A DNA stretch of 54,081 nt from Clostridiales bacterium (GCA_020859995.1 JAJBVE010000203.1:1-54081), one strand, 5' to 3'; counted from the first letter of the stretch, positions 8,927 through 17,467 are shown. Notes: generated by a model from the letters alone, not told the origin. Numbers and translations are program-made.

Positions 8927-11707
8927 ATGGAACTGAAAATCAGAGAGATTCAGATATGTGGTCAGCCGGGATACGCGTTTACGGACGATACTTCGCCGCA
9001 GATTGCCATATATACCGAGGGCGGTTTTGCGGACGAGACGGAAATTGTTGTGAGCCACGACTGCGAAACGGACTGGCATCATGTCGGAAAAGGCGATATT
9101 TATTTCAACTATCAGGGAAAACCGCTTTTGCCGCATACTACCTATCTGGTAAGAGTGAGTGTCCGCAGAACTATTTCCGGATCGAAAGCGGAGGCTTCGG
9201 AAATGGAAGCCCGCTTTGATACCGGTTTTCTGGGAAATGGATGGCAGGCCTCCTGGATTGAACCGGTCCAGGAGGCAGCCGTCAGAGAGCCGGAGATTCT
9301 GTTTTACCAGATTTTCAACCCTGCTACATGGGGATCGCTGCAGGAAGAGAAGCTGCGCCCTGTACAGGAAATCCGAAAGACCTTTTTCCTTGAGAAATGC
9401 CCGCTGCAGGCGGTTCTGTACGCGACGGCTCGCGGCGTATATGAGGTATACGTGAATGGGAAAAGACCGGATACGCGCAGAATGGCTCCGGAGATTTCGG
9501 TTTATCCGAAAAGACTGTATTATCAGAGATATGAGATCACAGAGCTTTTGCAGGAAGGAGAGAATGAGCTCCGTTTTCTTCTGGCCGACGGCTGGTGGAG
9601 CGGACGGATTGGTCTTTCCGGCGACAGCTGCCAGTATGGTGAGCGGCTGGCTCTTCTGGCACAGGCAGAGCTCTGGGAGCAGGGAAAAACGACACAGGGG
9701 GAGCCGATGGTTTTATGCACGGATGAGACCTTTGAGTGCCGGGAATCCCAGATTCGGTACGCGGATTTATATATTGGGGAAAAATGGGATCTGACCATGC
9801 TTCCGCAGGAATGGAAGCGGTGCCGGAGCGCAGAGCAGGCAGCTGGAAGCCGTTGTCTGATTCCGGATGAAGCTTTGAGAACAAAGAGCAATCTGGTGGC
9901 GCAGCCGATTCGTCCGCTTGCAGTTCTGGATTCCCTTAAAGGAACGCTGATGCGTACGCCGAAGGGAGATCTGATCGCGGATTTTGGGCAGACGATGGCG
10001 GGAACCGTCCGCCTTCAGCTAAACGCGCAGGGGCGAAGAGAGATTGTTCTGGAGCACTGCGAGGCCCTGGACGAGAATGGGGAATTCTTTCAGAATATTG
10101 TAGGGCGCAACAAGCAGCAGCGGGATGCTTTGATCTGTGACAGCTGGCCGGTGGAATTTGCCCCCCGCTTTACCTATCATGGTTTTCGATATGTCAGGAT
10201 TACGGGAGTGACAGAGGACGAAATCGAATCGATCTATGCGGATGTGGTGGGGACACCGCTGTCTTATATAGGGGAATTTTCCTGTTCGGAAGAAGCACTC
10301 AATCAACTGGATCATAACATTCGCTGGAGCATGCAGAGCAACTTTGTCAGTATTCCCACAGACTGTCCGCAGCGGGAAAAGATGGGCTGGACTGGAGACA
10401 TCCAGATCTTTACGCCGACCGCTGCCTGCTACGCGGATGTCAGAGGCTTCTTAAAAGGCTGGCTGGCGAATATGCGCGAAGAGCAGCGGCCGGATGGAGA
10501 AATTCCAAACTATGTGCCGGCTTTTCCCATCAATGACCAGATTCAGCGGAACGCGCAGAAGCGGAAGGACAATACGTCCGCTGCCTGGGGCGACAGCTGT
10601 GTGCTGGTGCCGCTGTACCTTTACCGCAAGACGGGCGACCTTTCCATTCTGGAAGAAAATCTGGAGATGATGGAGCGCTGGCTCGGATTTATCGAAAATG
10701 CACGGAAAATTCTGCCGGAAAATTATGAATCCATGACCGAAGAGGAAAAGGCGAGATGCCCGTATCTCTGGCGCAGCGGGCATCAGTACGGCGACTGGCT
10801 GATACCAAGCTTTATGAAGCAGAAAAACGGAATGGCGCTGGGACGCGCGGCGACCGCAGAGGTCATCAGCTCATCATTTTATGCGGTGACGCTTGGTGCT
10901 TACATCGAGGTGCTGGACGCACTGCTCTCTGATAAAAATAAGGAAGTTCAGGAAGAGCAGGAAGGAAAACAGGCTCTTCTGGAAAAACGCTCTCAGACAT
11001 CCAGGCTGCTGGAGCAGATCCGGTCTGCTGTCCGCGAAGAGTATATTTCCGAGGACGGCACCGTGAAAGGGAATCTTCAGGGACTGTATGTGATCATGCT
11101 CTATGCCGGTATCGTGACCGGCGAGCTGGGGCAAAAGGTGGCCAAAAAGCTCTCAGAGCTGATACGAAGCAACGGAACCAGGCTGGATACCGGCTTTGTG
11201 ACAACCCCGTATCTTCTGGATGTCTTATGTGATAATGGCTATACCGATCTGGCCTATGAGCTTCTCTATCAGATGGAGCCGCCCTCCTGGCTGTACCAGG
11301 TAAAGCAGGGAGCGACTACCATCTGGGAAAGCTGGATGGCGGTGCTGTCGGACGGCCATCCGACCGATTCCTCAATGAATCATTATTCACTGGGAAGTGT
11401 CGGCGACTGGATATACCGGCATATCGGCGGAATCCAGATCGACCATGCGATGCGGGATGGGATCCTGATTATGCCCGATACAGACCGGGAAGTCAGCTGG
11501 GCAAAGACGGCCCTGAAGCTGCCTTTCGGAACCGTATCCTGCAGCTGGAAGCGTGAGAAGGAGCAGGTCAGAATGGAGATCGAAACGCCTGCGAAGTGTC
11601 AGGTCAGACTGGGAACGGAACAAACAGATCTGGCTCCCGGAAAATATCAGATCAGGAAACAAAAGGGCAGTGCGAAACTTTGCGTTGAAAAAATTGGTCA
11701 AATGTAG
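8927..11707 (+). CDS. Alpha-L-rhamnosidase, glycoside hydrolase family 78
   Basis: A 926-aa enzyme that removes terminal alpha-L-rhamnose from glycosides by inversion. The N-terminal beta-sandwich domains include the family's GWWSGRIGLSG segment (about residue 222). The catalytic (alpha/alpha)6 barrel contains DCPQREKMGWTGD, which supplies the conserved acidic residues Asp479, Glu484 and Asp491. A second conserved glutamate is in TIWESW (Glu801). No signal peptide is present, so it acts on imported substrate in the cytoplasm, which fits its place at the end of the importer operon. Start at 8927, 3 bases after the permease stop; its ribosome site (GGCAGG) is modest, suggesting translational coupling. 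Confidence 0.95.
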   Translation: MELKIREIQICGQPGYAFTDDTSPQIAIYTEGGFADETEIVVSHDCETDWHHVGKGDIYFNYQGKPLLPHTTYLVRVSVRRTISGSKAEASEMEARFDTGFLGNGWQASWIEPVQEAAVREPEILFYQIFNPATWGSLQEEKLRPVQEIRKTFFLEKCPLQAVLYATARGVYEVYVNGKRPDTRRMAPEISVYPKRLYYQRYEITELLQEGENELRFLLADGWWSGRIGLSGDSCQYGERLALLAQAELWEQGKTTQGEPMVLCTDETFECRESQIRYADLYIGEKWDLTMLPQEWKRCRSAEQAAGSRCLIPDEALRTKSNLVAQPIRPLAVLDSLKGTLMRTPKGDLIADFGQTMAGTVRLQLNAQGRREIVLEHCEALDENGEFFQNIVGRNKQQRDALICDSWPVEFAPRFTYHGFRYVRITGVTEDEIESIYADVVGTPLSYIGEFSCSEEALNQLDHNIRWSMQSNFVSIPTDCPQREKMGWTGDIQIFTPTAACYADVRGFLKGWLANMREEQRPDGEIPNYVPAFPINDQIQRNAQKRKDNTSAAWGDSCVLVPLYLYRKTGDLSILEENLEMMERWLGFIENARKILPENYESMTEEEKARCPYLWRSGHQYGDWLIPSFMKQKNGMALGRAATAEVISSSFYAVTLGAYIEVLDALLSDKNKEVQEEQEGKQALLEKRSQTSRLLEQIRSAVREEYISEDGTVKGNLQGLYVIMLYAGIVTGELGQKVAKKLSELIRSNGTRLDTGFVTTPYLLDVLCDNGYTDLAYELLYQMEPPSWLYQVKQGATTIWESWMAVLSDGHPTDSSMNHYSLGSVGDWIYRHIGGIQIDHAMRDGILIMPDTDREVSWAKTALKLPFGTVSCSWKREKEQVRMEIETPAKCQVRLGTEQTDLAPGKYQIRKQKGSAKLCVEKIGQM

Positions 11708-11784
11708 AAAAACGTAAAACCAGAAAACCGTAAAGCTGGAAAATCGTAAAACCGAAAAATCAGAAAATCAAAAAACCAGAAAAC

Positions 11785-11831
11785 CGTCGGAACACAGCTA
11801 TCGTTGTCTGTGGGTGTTCCGGCGATTTTTT
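11785..11831 (+). terminator. Rho-independent terminator of the rhamnoside operon
   Basis: CGTCGGAACAC pairs with GTGTTCCGGCG, with further pairing in the loop, and is followed by A and a run of six T. The 75 bases before it are unusually A-rich, with repeated AAAACCG/AAAATCG words. Confidence 0.8.
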
Positions 11832-11944
11832 ATACGCTGAATTTCGAAAGAAATTTTCCGGCAAATCCTGCAGCTCAGATCACGTGACGACCAGGGAAGC
11901 AAAGCGTTCTCCGTCTGGATTGACTCAAATCTGTAAATTTCCTG

Positions 11945-11972
11945 TTGACAAACAGAAATATGCGCGTATAAT
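11945..11972 (+). promoter_or_regulatory. Sigma-A promoter for the MarR-MATE operon
   Basis: TTGACA at 11945-11950 and TATAAT at 11967-11972 are separated by 16 bases. Both hexamers match the consensus exactly. It points at the MarR gene, with a leader of about 190 bases. Confidence 0.85.
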
Positions 11973-11978
11973 AGTTGG

Positions 11979-11997
11979 TAAGCAAACGGTTTGCATA
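11979..11997. promoter_or_regulatory. Palindromic operator, probably for the adjacent MarR protein
   Basis: GCAAAC-G-GTTTGC at 11982-11994 is a perfect palindrome, and the flanks TAA/ATA extend it to 19 bases. It covers the expected transcription start just after the -10 box, which suits a repressor site. Autoregulation by the MarR protein encoded downstream is inferred. Confidence 0.65.
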
Positions 11998-12063
11998 CAA
12001 ACCAATAATATGCGGAATCGTATCAGAAATGAAATAACAGAAAACCAAACAAAATAACTCAAA

Positions 12064-12084
12064 CGAAAAGCGAAAAGCGAAAAG
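12064..12084 (+). repeat. Three-copy 7-bp microrepeat (CGAAAAG)
   Basis: Three perfect tandem copies, with a partial fourth, lie in the leader between the MarR promoter and the start codon. Copy number in such tracts can vary by slippage. No function is visible. Confidence 0.8.
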
Positions 12085-12167
12085 CGAAACAGGTAATGAA
12101 ACAGAATATCAAATGGAATTCCAACCGGAAGACCATACGGAATTCCAGACAGGAGAGGAGAGAGGGA

Positions 12168-12602
12168 ATGGACAGCTTGCATGTCCGGATTGCCCTGACA
12201 AAAGGGCAGTTCAGCAAATATATTTTGCACAAGGCCAGAGACATCGGATTACTGCGGGGACAGCCGCACATTCTGGAGTATCTGGCGACGAATGACGGTT
12301 GTTCGCAGACCGAGGTCTGCGAAGCCTGGGATCTGGACAAGTCCACAGTTTCCGGCCTGATCGAACGGATGGAACGGGACGGTCTGATCCGTGTCGAGCG
12401 GGAGATGGACGATCGACGGAAAAAGAAGCTGTTTCTCACATCGAAGGGCACCGATCTGGGTGAAAAGATGGATGTGTATATGAAGCAGCTGGACGAGACC
12501 GCATTTGCGGGGATATCGGAAGAGGAGCAGGAGCAGTTTATGCGCGTACTCTCGCGTATTTACCAGAATTTAAAAGGAGTAGAAGACAATGGGAAAGAGT
12601 AA
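12168..12602 (+). CDS. MarR-family transcriptional regulator
   Basis: A 144-aa winged-helix protein. The DNA-binding core (about residues 30-100) has the MarR pattern CSQTEVCEAWDLDKSTVSGL for helices 3-4, and the wing residues MDDRRKKKLFLTSKG containing the family D-R-R. I start at ATG 12168, which follows AGGAGAGGAGAGAGGGA; the frame extends upstream to 12096 without a better site. It overlaps the MATE gene by 14 bases, so the two are translationally coupled. This is a common arrangement in which the regulator represses the exporter until a drug or metabolite is bound. Confidence 0.9.
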   Translation: MDSLHVRIALTKGQFSKYILHKARDIGLLRGQPHILEYLATNDGCSQTEVCEAWDLDKSTVSGLIERMERDGLIRVEREMDDRRKKKLFLTSKGTDLGEKMDVYMKQLDETAFAGISEEEQEQFMRVLSRIYQNLKGVEDNGKE

Positions 12603-14061
12603 AACAAAACAGGCAGGACAAAACACATCCGCACAAGCGGGCAAGGGCGCAGCAGGCGGACAGAGCACGGGCGGAAAAGGCGGATCAGGCAGTCCGCAGA
12701 GTGGTGCACACGGAGCAGGCGGCTCACAGAATAAAATGGCAGTCATGCCGATGAACTCGCTGCTGCTGTCGATGTCGGTACCGCTGATGCTATCTTTGCT
12801 GGTGCAGTCCCTTTATAACATTGTAGACAGTATGTTTGTATCGAGATATTCGGAGCAGGCGCTGACCGCTACTTCACTGGTGTATGCGGTGCAGTTTTTG
12901 ATGATCGCGGTTGGCGTCGGTACCAATGTCGGACTGAATTCACTTTTGTCCAGATATGTCGGTGCGAAGAAAGAGGAGGACGCCTGCAGGGCAGCCACCA
13001 CCGGCCTGATTCTGAATATCGCTTCGGCATTGATTTTCTCTCTGGTCGGGATTTTCTTCTCAAAGCCGATTGCGTCGTTAATGACCAGTGATCCGGATCT
13101 GAGAAAGCTTTGCATTCAGTACATGCAGGTTTGTGTAATCTTCTGTTATGGTACGTTTATTCAGACCTATGGACAGAGGCTTCTGCAGGCGGTCGGCGAT
13201 ACGATCCTGAGCATGGTTTCCCTGATCTCCGGCGCGATCATCAATATCATTCTGGACCCGATCATGATCTTCGGCCTGCTTGGCTGCCCGGAAATGGGCA
13301 TCCGCGGCGCTGCAATCGCCACGGTTATCGGACAGTGTACAGGCGCGGTGGTAGCCCTGGTGCTGAACAAGACGAAAAACCCGGTGATCCATGTACACTT
13401 TAAGGGATATCATTTTAATATGGACGATGTGAAGGCGATCTACCGTGTCGGCATGCCGACCATTGTCATGCAGGCAATCGGCAGTGTGATGACCTTCGCA
13501 GTAAACGCAGTTCTGATGTCTGTCTCCACAACAGCGGTTGCGTTCTTTGGCGTCTACTACAAGCTGCAGAACTTCCTGATGATGCCGATGAACGGACTTG
13601 GACAGGCGACGATTCCGATTGTCGGGTTCAACCTTGGCTCCGGCAATAAGGACCGGATCAAGCAGGCGTGGAAATGTGTCGTTCCGGCCGGTATTGTGAT
13701 GGCTCTGATCGGCACGGTAATCTTCCTGGCATTCCCGAAGCAGCTGCTCGGTCTCTTCGCGGCAAGTGAGGAAATGCTCGCGATCGGCGTACCGGCACTG
13801 CGGATTATATCTGTGACCTTCGTCTTCGCGACCATGACGATCATCTTCGGCTACTTTGGCTCCGGCCTCGGCAATGGCGTGATCAACATGATCGGCGGCG
13901 CGATCCGTCAGCTGGTGGTGCTTGTGCCGCTCGTATGGGTGTTCACAAACTTCCTCGGGATCTCCTATACCTGGTACGCGATGTGGATTTCGGAAGTGCT
14001 GGCGTTTATCTACAGCTTTATCAGCATCCGGAAAGAAACAAAGAAAAAAGCAGGGTTCTGA
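12589..14061 (+). CDS. MATE-family multidrug/metabolite exporter
   Basis: A 490-aa membrane protein with twelve predicted hydrophobic segments in two homologous halves. MATE motifs such as LSMSVPLMLSLLVQSLYNIV near residue 63, and the repeat half beginning IYRVGMPTIVMQAIGSVMTF (about residue 284), support a Na+- or H+-coupled exporter of the DinF/NorM-like group. An uncommon feature is the first ~48 residues: a soluble Gly/Ser/Gln/Lys-rich extension before the first membrane helix. The start is supported by AAGGAG at 12573. Substrate unknown. Confidence 0.9.
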   Translation: MGKSKTKQAGQNTSAQAGKGAAGGQSTGGKGGSGSPQSGAHGAGGSQNKMAVMPMNSLLLSMSVPLMLSLLVQSLYNIVDSMFVSRYSEQALTATSLVYAVQFLMIAVGVGTNVGLNSLLSRYVGAKKEEDACRAATTGLILNIASALIFSLVGIFFSKPIASLMTSDPDLRKLCIQYMQVCVIFCYGTFIQTYGQRLLQAVGDTILSMVSLISGAIINIILDPIMIFGLLGCPEMGIRGAAIATVIGQCTGAVVALVLNKTKNPVIHVHFKGYHFNMDDVKAIYRVGMPTIVMQAIGSVMTFAVNAVLMSVSTTAVAFFGVYYKLQNFLMMPMNGLGQATIPIVGFNLGSGNKDRIKQAWKCVVPAGIVMALIGTVIFLAFPKQLLGLFAASEEMLAIGVPALRIISVTFVFATMTIIFGYFGSGLGNGVINMIGGAIRQLVVLVPLVWVFTNFLGISYTWYAMWISEVLAFIYSFISIRKETKKKAGF

Positions 14062-14066
14062 TGATG

Positions 14067-14108
14067 AAAAAATCCGCTGATTTCCATGAAGGGGTCAGCG
14101 GATTTTTT
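14067..14108 (+). terminator. Rho-independent terminator after the MATE gene
   Basis: A 14-bp perfect stem (AAAAAATCCGCTGA with TCAGCGGATTTTTT) encloses a 14-base loop and ends in six T. Its arms resemble those of the terminators at 41835 and 50368, which use ATCCACTG in place of ATCCGCTG. Confidence 0.92.
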
Positions 14109-14109
14109 A

Positions 14110-14330
14110 TGCGCAGAGCCGGGCAAGGTGTATTGCGGCTAAAGCCGCACCCGGGTCTTCGCTCCGCTTCGGTCGGCGCTAAACGGATGTCCACTGGACA
14201 TCCAGCGCCGCGCGGGCGAGTAGGAGCCGACAGGCTGCTTCCTACTCGATTGCAGGTCTGCGAGAGGAACATCCGGCCCGATAATCGTGTGCGACTGCCG
14301 GGTTTTGCCCTGCCGAAACGTAATAACACA
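14110..14330. repeat. GC-rich multi-hairpin intergenic element
   Basis: This stretch has several strong inverted repeats. They are GCGGCT-AAA-GCCGC near 14140, GGATGTCC-ACT-GGACATCC inside GGCGCT/AGCGCC arms near 14174-14206, and GAGTAGGAGCC/GGCTGCTTCCTACTC near 14217-14250. A related piece begins at about 22023, with a shared ATGCGCAGAG word and a following AAGCCGCAC word. Frames run open through it on both strands but look like translated repeat rather than protein. It may be a dispersed genomic repeat or a structured RNA. Confidence 0.5.
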
Positions 14331-14346
14331 AACATGAAAATAATGC

Positions 14347-14375
14347 TTGCATTCTTTATCTGACTGTGTTATTAT
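14347..14375 (+). promoter_or_regulatory. Candidate promoter of the iron ABC transporter operon
   Basis: TTGCAT at 14347-14352 and TATTAT at 14370-14375 are 17 bases apart. Three CTAACA words follow at 14377, 14397 and 14409, within the early leader, and could be a regulator site. No consensus Fur box is evident. Confidence 0.6.
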
Positions 14376-14431
14376 CCTAACAGAAATTAGATATAACTAA
14401 CAAAAAAGCTAACAGAACTTACCGGATAGCA

Positions 14432-14462
14432 GTCCACTATACTCTATAGTGGGCTTTTTTTT
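14432..14462 (+). terminator. Leader terminator/attenuator before the iron ABC transporter
   Basis: GTCCACTATA and TATAGTGGGC form a 10-bp stem with a 3-base loop, then eight T at 14455-14462. The T-run runs straight into the GCGGAGG ribosome site (14463-14469) of the permease at 14475. The MATE gene upstream already has its own terminator, so this one more likely controls read-through into the transporter. Confidence 0.7.
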
Positions 14463-14474
14463 GCGGAGGTTTAC

Positions 14475-15533
14475 ATGAAACAAGGATTTTTGAAAGAACA
14501 CCGGAGCACAGTGCTGCTTGGACTGGCACTGATTTTACTTTCTTTTTTCTCACTCTTTGTCGGCGTGATTGATGTGAATCTGGCAGGCCTGGCCGCGGGA
14601 GATTCCGGGCAGTGGCTGATTTTTATGGCGTCCAGACTGCCGAGGCTGCTGGCAATTTTATGTACGGGTATGGGCATGAGTGTGGCGGGGCTGATTATGC
14701 AGCAGCTTTGCATGAATAAGTTTGTTTCGCCGACAACCGGCGCGACGATCTCCTCTGCGGAATTGGGAATTTTACTGGCATTGCTGTTTATGCCGAATTC
14801 GACGATCTGGAGCCGGGCGTTGTTTTCGTTTACGACCGCGATCCTGGGCACCTGGATTTTTGTCTGGTTTATCCAGCGGATTCAGTTTAAGGACGTGGTG
14901 ATGGTGCCGCTGGTGGGCATTATGTTTGGCAACGTGATTACAGGGATTACAAATTATTTTGCCTATCGCTACGAAATGACGCAGGCACTTTCTACCTGGA
15001 CGGTCGGGCATTTTTCGATGATCATCCGCGGGCGCTATGAGCTGGTGTATCTGGTGGTGCCGATGCTGATTCTGGCTTTCATATTCGCGAATCATTTTAA
15101 CATTGTCGGTATGGGAAAGGATTTTTCCAATAACCTGGGAGTCCACTACAATTTCGTGCTGTTTGGCGGATTGACTATTGCCGCGCTGATCACGGCGAGC
15201 GTGGTGGTAGTGGTTGGTTCTATCTCTTATATCGGCCTGATTGTGCCGAATCTGGTTGCGATGTTCAAGGGTGATAAGATTCGGGGGACTCTGCCGGATA
15301 TAGCGCTTTTTGGGGCGATTTTTGTGCTGGTATGCGATATGATCGGACGTGTGGTGATTGCGCCTTATGAACTGCCGATCGAGCTGATCATCGGTATTCT
15401 CGGCAGTATCCTGTTTATCGGGCTTTTGATGTACCGCCTGAAGCATGGACGGAAAGCGGTCCGTGTCGGAGAATTTCTCAGCAAACAATTTGGTGTGCAG
15501 AAAAAGGCAGAGGAAGGAGGAACTTTGAAATGA
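14475..15533 (+). CDS. Iron/siderophore ABC transporter permease (FecCD family)
   Basis: A 352-aa membrane protein with about nine to ten hydrophobic helices of the BtuC/FecCD fold. Family marks are the early R-L-P-R motif (ASRLPRLLAIL, about residue 55), the MQQLCMNKFVSPTTGAT segment, and the late GSISYIGLIVPNLVAM gate-region motif (about residue 250). It resembles the YclN/CeuB/FatD branch that imports catecholate or petrobactin-like siderophores, judged by eye. It overlaps the next permease by 4 bases (ATGA), and the four transport genes form one operon. Confidence 0.9.
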   Translation: MKQGFLKEHRSTVLLGLALILLSFFSLFVGVIDVNLAGLAAGDSGQWLIFMASRLPRLLAILCTGMGMSVAGLIMQQLCMNKFVSPTTGATISSAELGILLALLFMPNSTIWSRALFSFTTAILGTWIFVWFIQRIQFKDVVMVPLVGIMFGNVITGITNYFAYRYEMTQALSTWTVGHFSMIIRGRYELVYLVVPMLILAFIFANHFNIVGMGKDFSNNLGVHYNFVLFGGLTIAALITASVVVVVGSISYIGLIVPNLVAMFKGDKIRGTLPDIALFGAIFVLVCDMIGRVVIAPYELPIELIIGILGSILFIGLLMYRLKHGRKAVRVGEFLSKQFGVQKKAEEGGTLK

Positions 15534-16501
15534 AAGGTAATATTTCGAACCTCCGGAAACTGACCATCCTGGGCATACTTGTAATGCTGGCCGCGGTTCT
15601 TTACATGACAATTGGTGTGAAATTTGCCAATCCGAAGCTGTTTCACTATTCTATGAAAATTCGCACGCCAAAGCTGGCAGCGATGCTGATTACTGCGTTT
15701 GCCATCGGCAGCGCGTCAATCGTGTTTCAGTCGATTATCAACAATACGATTGTGACGCCGTGTCTGCTGGGAATGAATTCGTTGTACACATTGATTCATA
15801 CGGCGGTGGTTTTTGCCTTTGGCACAACCAGCTTTATCATGACAAAATCGAATCTTGCGTTTGGCATTGATCTGGTGCTGATGGGAATCACGGCGACGAT
15901 TATCTACAGCTATCTGTTTAAAAAGACCGGGCACAATGTTCTTTATGTCCTGCTGGTCGGCACGGTGCTGAGCTCCTTTTTCTCCAGCATCCAGTCGACG
16001 CTGACGCGCGTCATGGATCCGAATGAGTATGACACCTTGCTGGCAACACTGGTCGCGAGCTTTAACAATATCAATACCGAGATTATTGTTTTTTCTGTGC
16101 TTGTACTTGCAGCTCTGGCATTTCTTTTCCGAAAGGATCTGGCTTTGCTGGATGTGATTACGCTTGGGAAAAATCAGGCGATTAATCTGGGCGTTGACTA
16201 TGACAGCTGTATCCGCAGGCTTCTGCTGTGCGTGACGCTATACATCGCAGTGGCGACGGCAATGGTCGGGCCGATTTCTTTTCTCGGATTGATTATTGCG
16301 AACCTGTCGCGGCAGCTTTTGAAGACCTATCGTCATTCGGAGCTGATCCTCGGCTCCACGCTGTTTGGCATGCTGGTGCTGGTCGCGGGACAGCTGGTTG
16401 TGGAGCGGGTGTTCGTATACTCCGTACCGGTCAGCGTATTTATTACCCTGTGGGGCGGGATTTATTTTTTGTATTTGATACTGAGGAATTCGAGAAGATA
16501 A
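15530..16501 (+). CDS. Iron/siderophore ABC transporter permease, second subunit (FecCD family)
   Basis: A 323-aa FecCD-type permease with about nine membrane helices, and motifs IRTPKLAAMLITAFAIG (about residue 44) and MVGPISFLGLIIANLSRQLL (about residue 240). It pairs with the upstream permease to form a heterodimeric channel, as in YclNO or CeuBC. Start at 15530 inside an ATGA overlap, preceded by GAAGGAGG. A 182-base gap to the ATPase gene follows. Confidence 0.9.
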   Translation: MKGNISNLRKLTILGILVMLAAVLYMTIGVKFANPKLFHYSMKIRTPKLAAMLITAFAIGSASIVFQSIINNTIVTPCLLGMNSLYTLIHTAVVFAFGTTSFIMTKSNLAFGIDLVLMGITATIIYSYLFKKTGHNVLYVLLVGTVLSSFFSSIQSTLTRVMDPNEYDTLLATLVASFNNINTEIIVFSVLVLAALAFLFRKDLALLDVITLGKNQAINLGVDYDSCIRRLLLCVTLYIAVATAMVGPISFLGLIIANLSRQLLKTYRHSELILGSTLFGMLVLVAGQLVVERVFVYSVPVSVFITLWGGIYFLYLILRNSRR

Positions 16502-16683
16502 TAGTAATGCAGGAGCCTGGTATGTCCACAATCTCTGATTGCGGATGTGGTCATCTCGCATTTTAGGTGAGAATTTCATCGCCGAAGCGCAGTGAAGATG
16601 CTGGCGAAATCGGAGAATCAGGATGCAGGCAAAGCAGGTATATTTTTTGCGTACTCTTGTGCATAAAAAGAAGGGAGCAGGCC

Positions 16684-17436
16684 ATGTTTGCAAAAAAACT
16701 TACGAAGCAATACGACGGAAAAACGGTAGTCGATGGCGTCAGCTTTGAGATTCCGAAGCAGGCGGTCATCTCTATGATCGGGCCAAACGGCGCCGGTAAA
16801 TCAACCGTATTAAATATTCTGTCCCGGCTGATTGCGCGGGATGGCGGCGAGGTGGATTTTGAAGGGAAGGATATCACGCAGTGGAAAAGCCGCGATCTGG
16901 CGAAACGCCTGGCGATTCTGACCCAGACGAATAACATTCAGATGAAGCTGACCGTCCGGGAACTGGTGACCTTTGGGCGATTTCCTTATTCTGGAAATCA
17001 TACAACGAAGGAGGATGAGGAAATAATCAGCCGGGCGATCGCTTATATGGAGCTGGAAGAATTTGAAGACCGGTTTATTGATGAGCTGTCAGGCGGACAG
17101 CGCCAGAGAGTTTACATCGCGATGGTGATTGCCCAGGATACGGAGTACATCCTGCTGGATGAACCGACGAATAACCTGGATATCTACCATGCTACCAATA
17201 TGATGAAAATTGTCCGTCGTCTCTGCGATGAGCTTGGGAAGACGGTGATTTTAGTGCTGCACGAAATCAATTATGCGGCATTTTACTCGGACTACATCTG
17301 TGCGTTCAAGGACGGGAAAATCGAAAAATTCGGTACCGTGAAGGAGGTGATGACGAAGGAGACCCTGGCACGCATTTATAACGTAGATTTCGAGATTATG
17401 GAGATTGAGGGGAAACCGCTGTCGATCTACTATTGA
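16684..17436 (+). CDS. Iron/siderophore ABC transporter ATPase
   Basis: A 250-aa single ATP-binding domain with Walker A GPNGAGKS (about residue 35), signature LSGGQRQR (about 136), Walker B YILLDEP and the H-loop His in LVLHEINYA. This is the FecE/YclP/CeuD class. I start at ATG 16684, which has GAAGGGAGCAGG upstream; the frame is open back to 16567 but that extension is cysteine-rich and not family-like. The last 34 bases of the gene, with the stop codon, are duplicated immediately downstream. Confidence 0.93.
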   Translation: MFAKKLTKQYDGKTVVDGVSFEIPKQAVISMIGPNGAGKSTVLNILSRLIARDGGEVDFEGKDITQWKSRDLAKRLAILTQTNNIQMKLTVRELVTFGRFPYSGNHTTKEDEEIISRAIAYMELEEFEDRFIDELSGGQRQRVYIAMVIAQDTEYILLDEPTNNLDIYHATNMMKIVRRLCDELGKTVILVLHEINYAAFYSDYICAFKDGKIEKFGTVKEVMTKETLARIYNVDFEIMEIEGKPLSIYY

Positions 17437-17467
17437 GATTAAGGGAAAACGCTGTCGATCTATTATT
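17401..17467 (+). repeat. Two-copy tandem duplication spanning the ATPase stop codon
   Basis: Bases 17401-17434 end the ATPase gene, and 17435-17467 repeat them with one deletion and a few substitutions. The shared core is GCTGTCGATCTA-TATT. The second copy recreates a TATTGA end. This is the same arrangement as the 40-bp repeat at 7521. Confidence 0.85.

Noticed and set aside
13935-14363. Open frames on both strands across the MATE gene end and following intergenic region
   Set aside because: They run through a perfect terminator and a multi-hairpin element. The composition is Arg/Pro/Ser-rich and unlike the surrounding genes.
14772-15611. A 279-codon open frame on the minus strand
   Set aside because: It is antisense to two FecCD permeases. 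The product is His/Arg/Gln-rich, with no domain and no ribosome site.
16567-16683. An N-terminal extension of the iron ATPase
   Set aside because: The added 39 residues are cysteine-rich and unlike the family, whereas ATG 16684 has a good ribosome site and yields the expected N-terminus.
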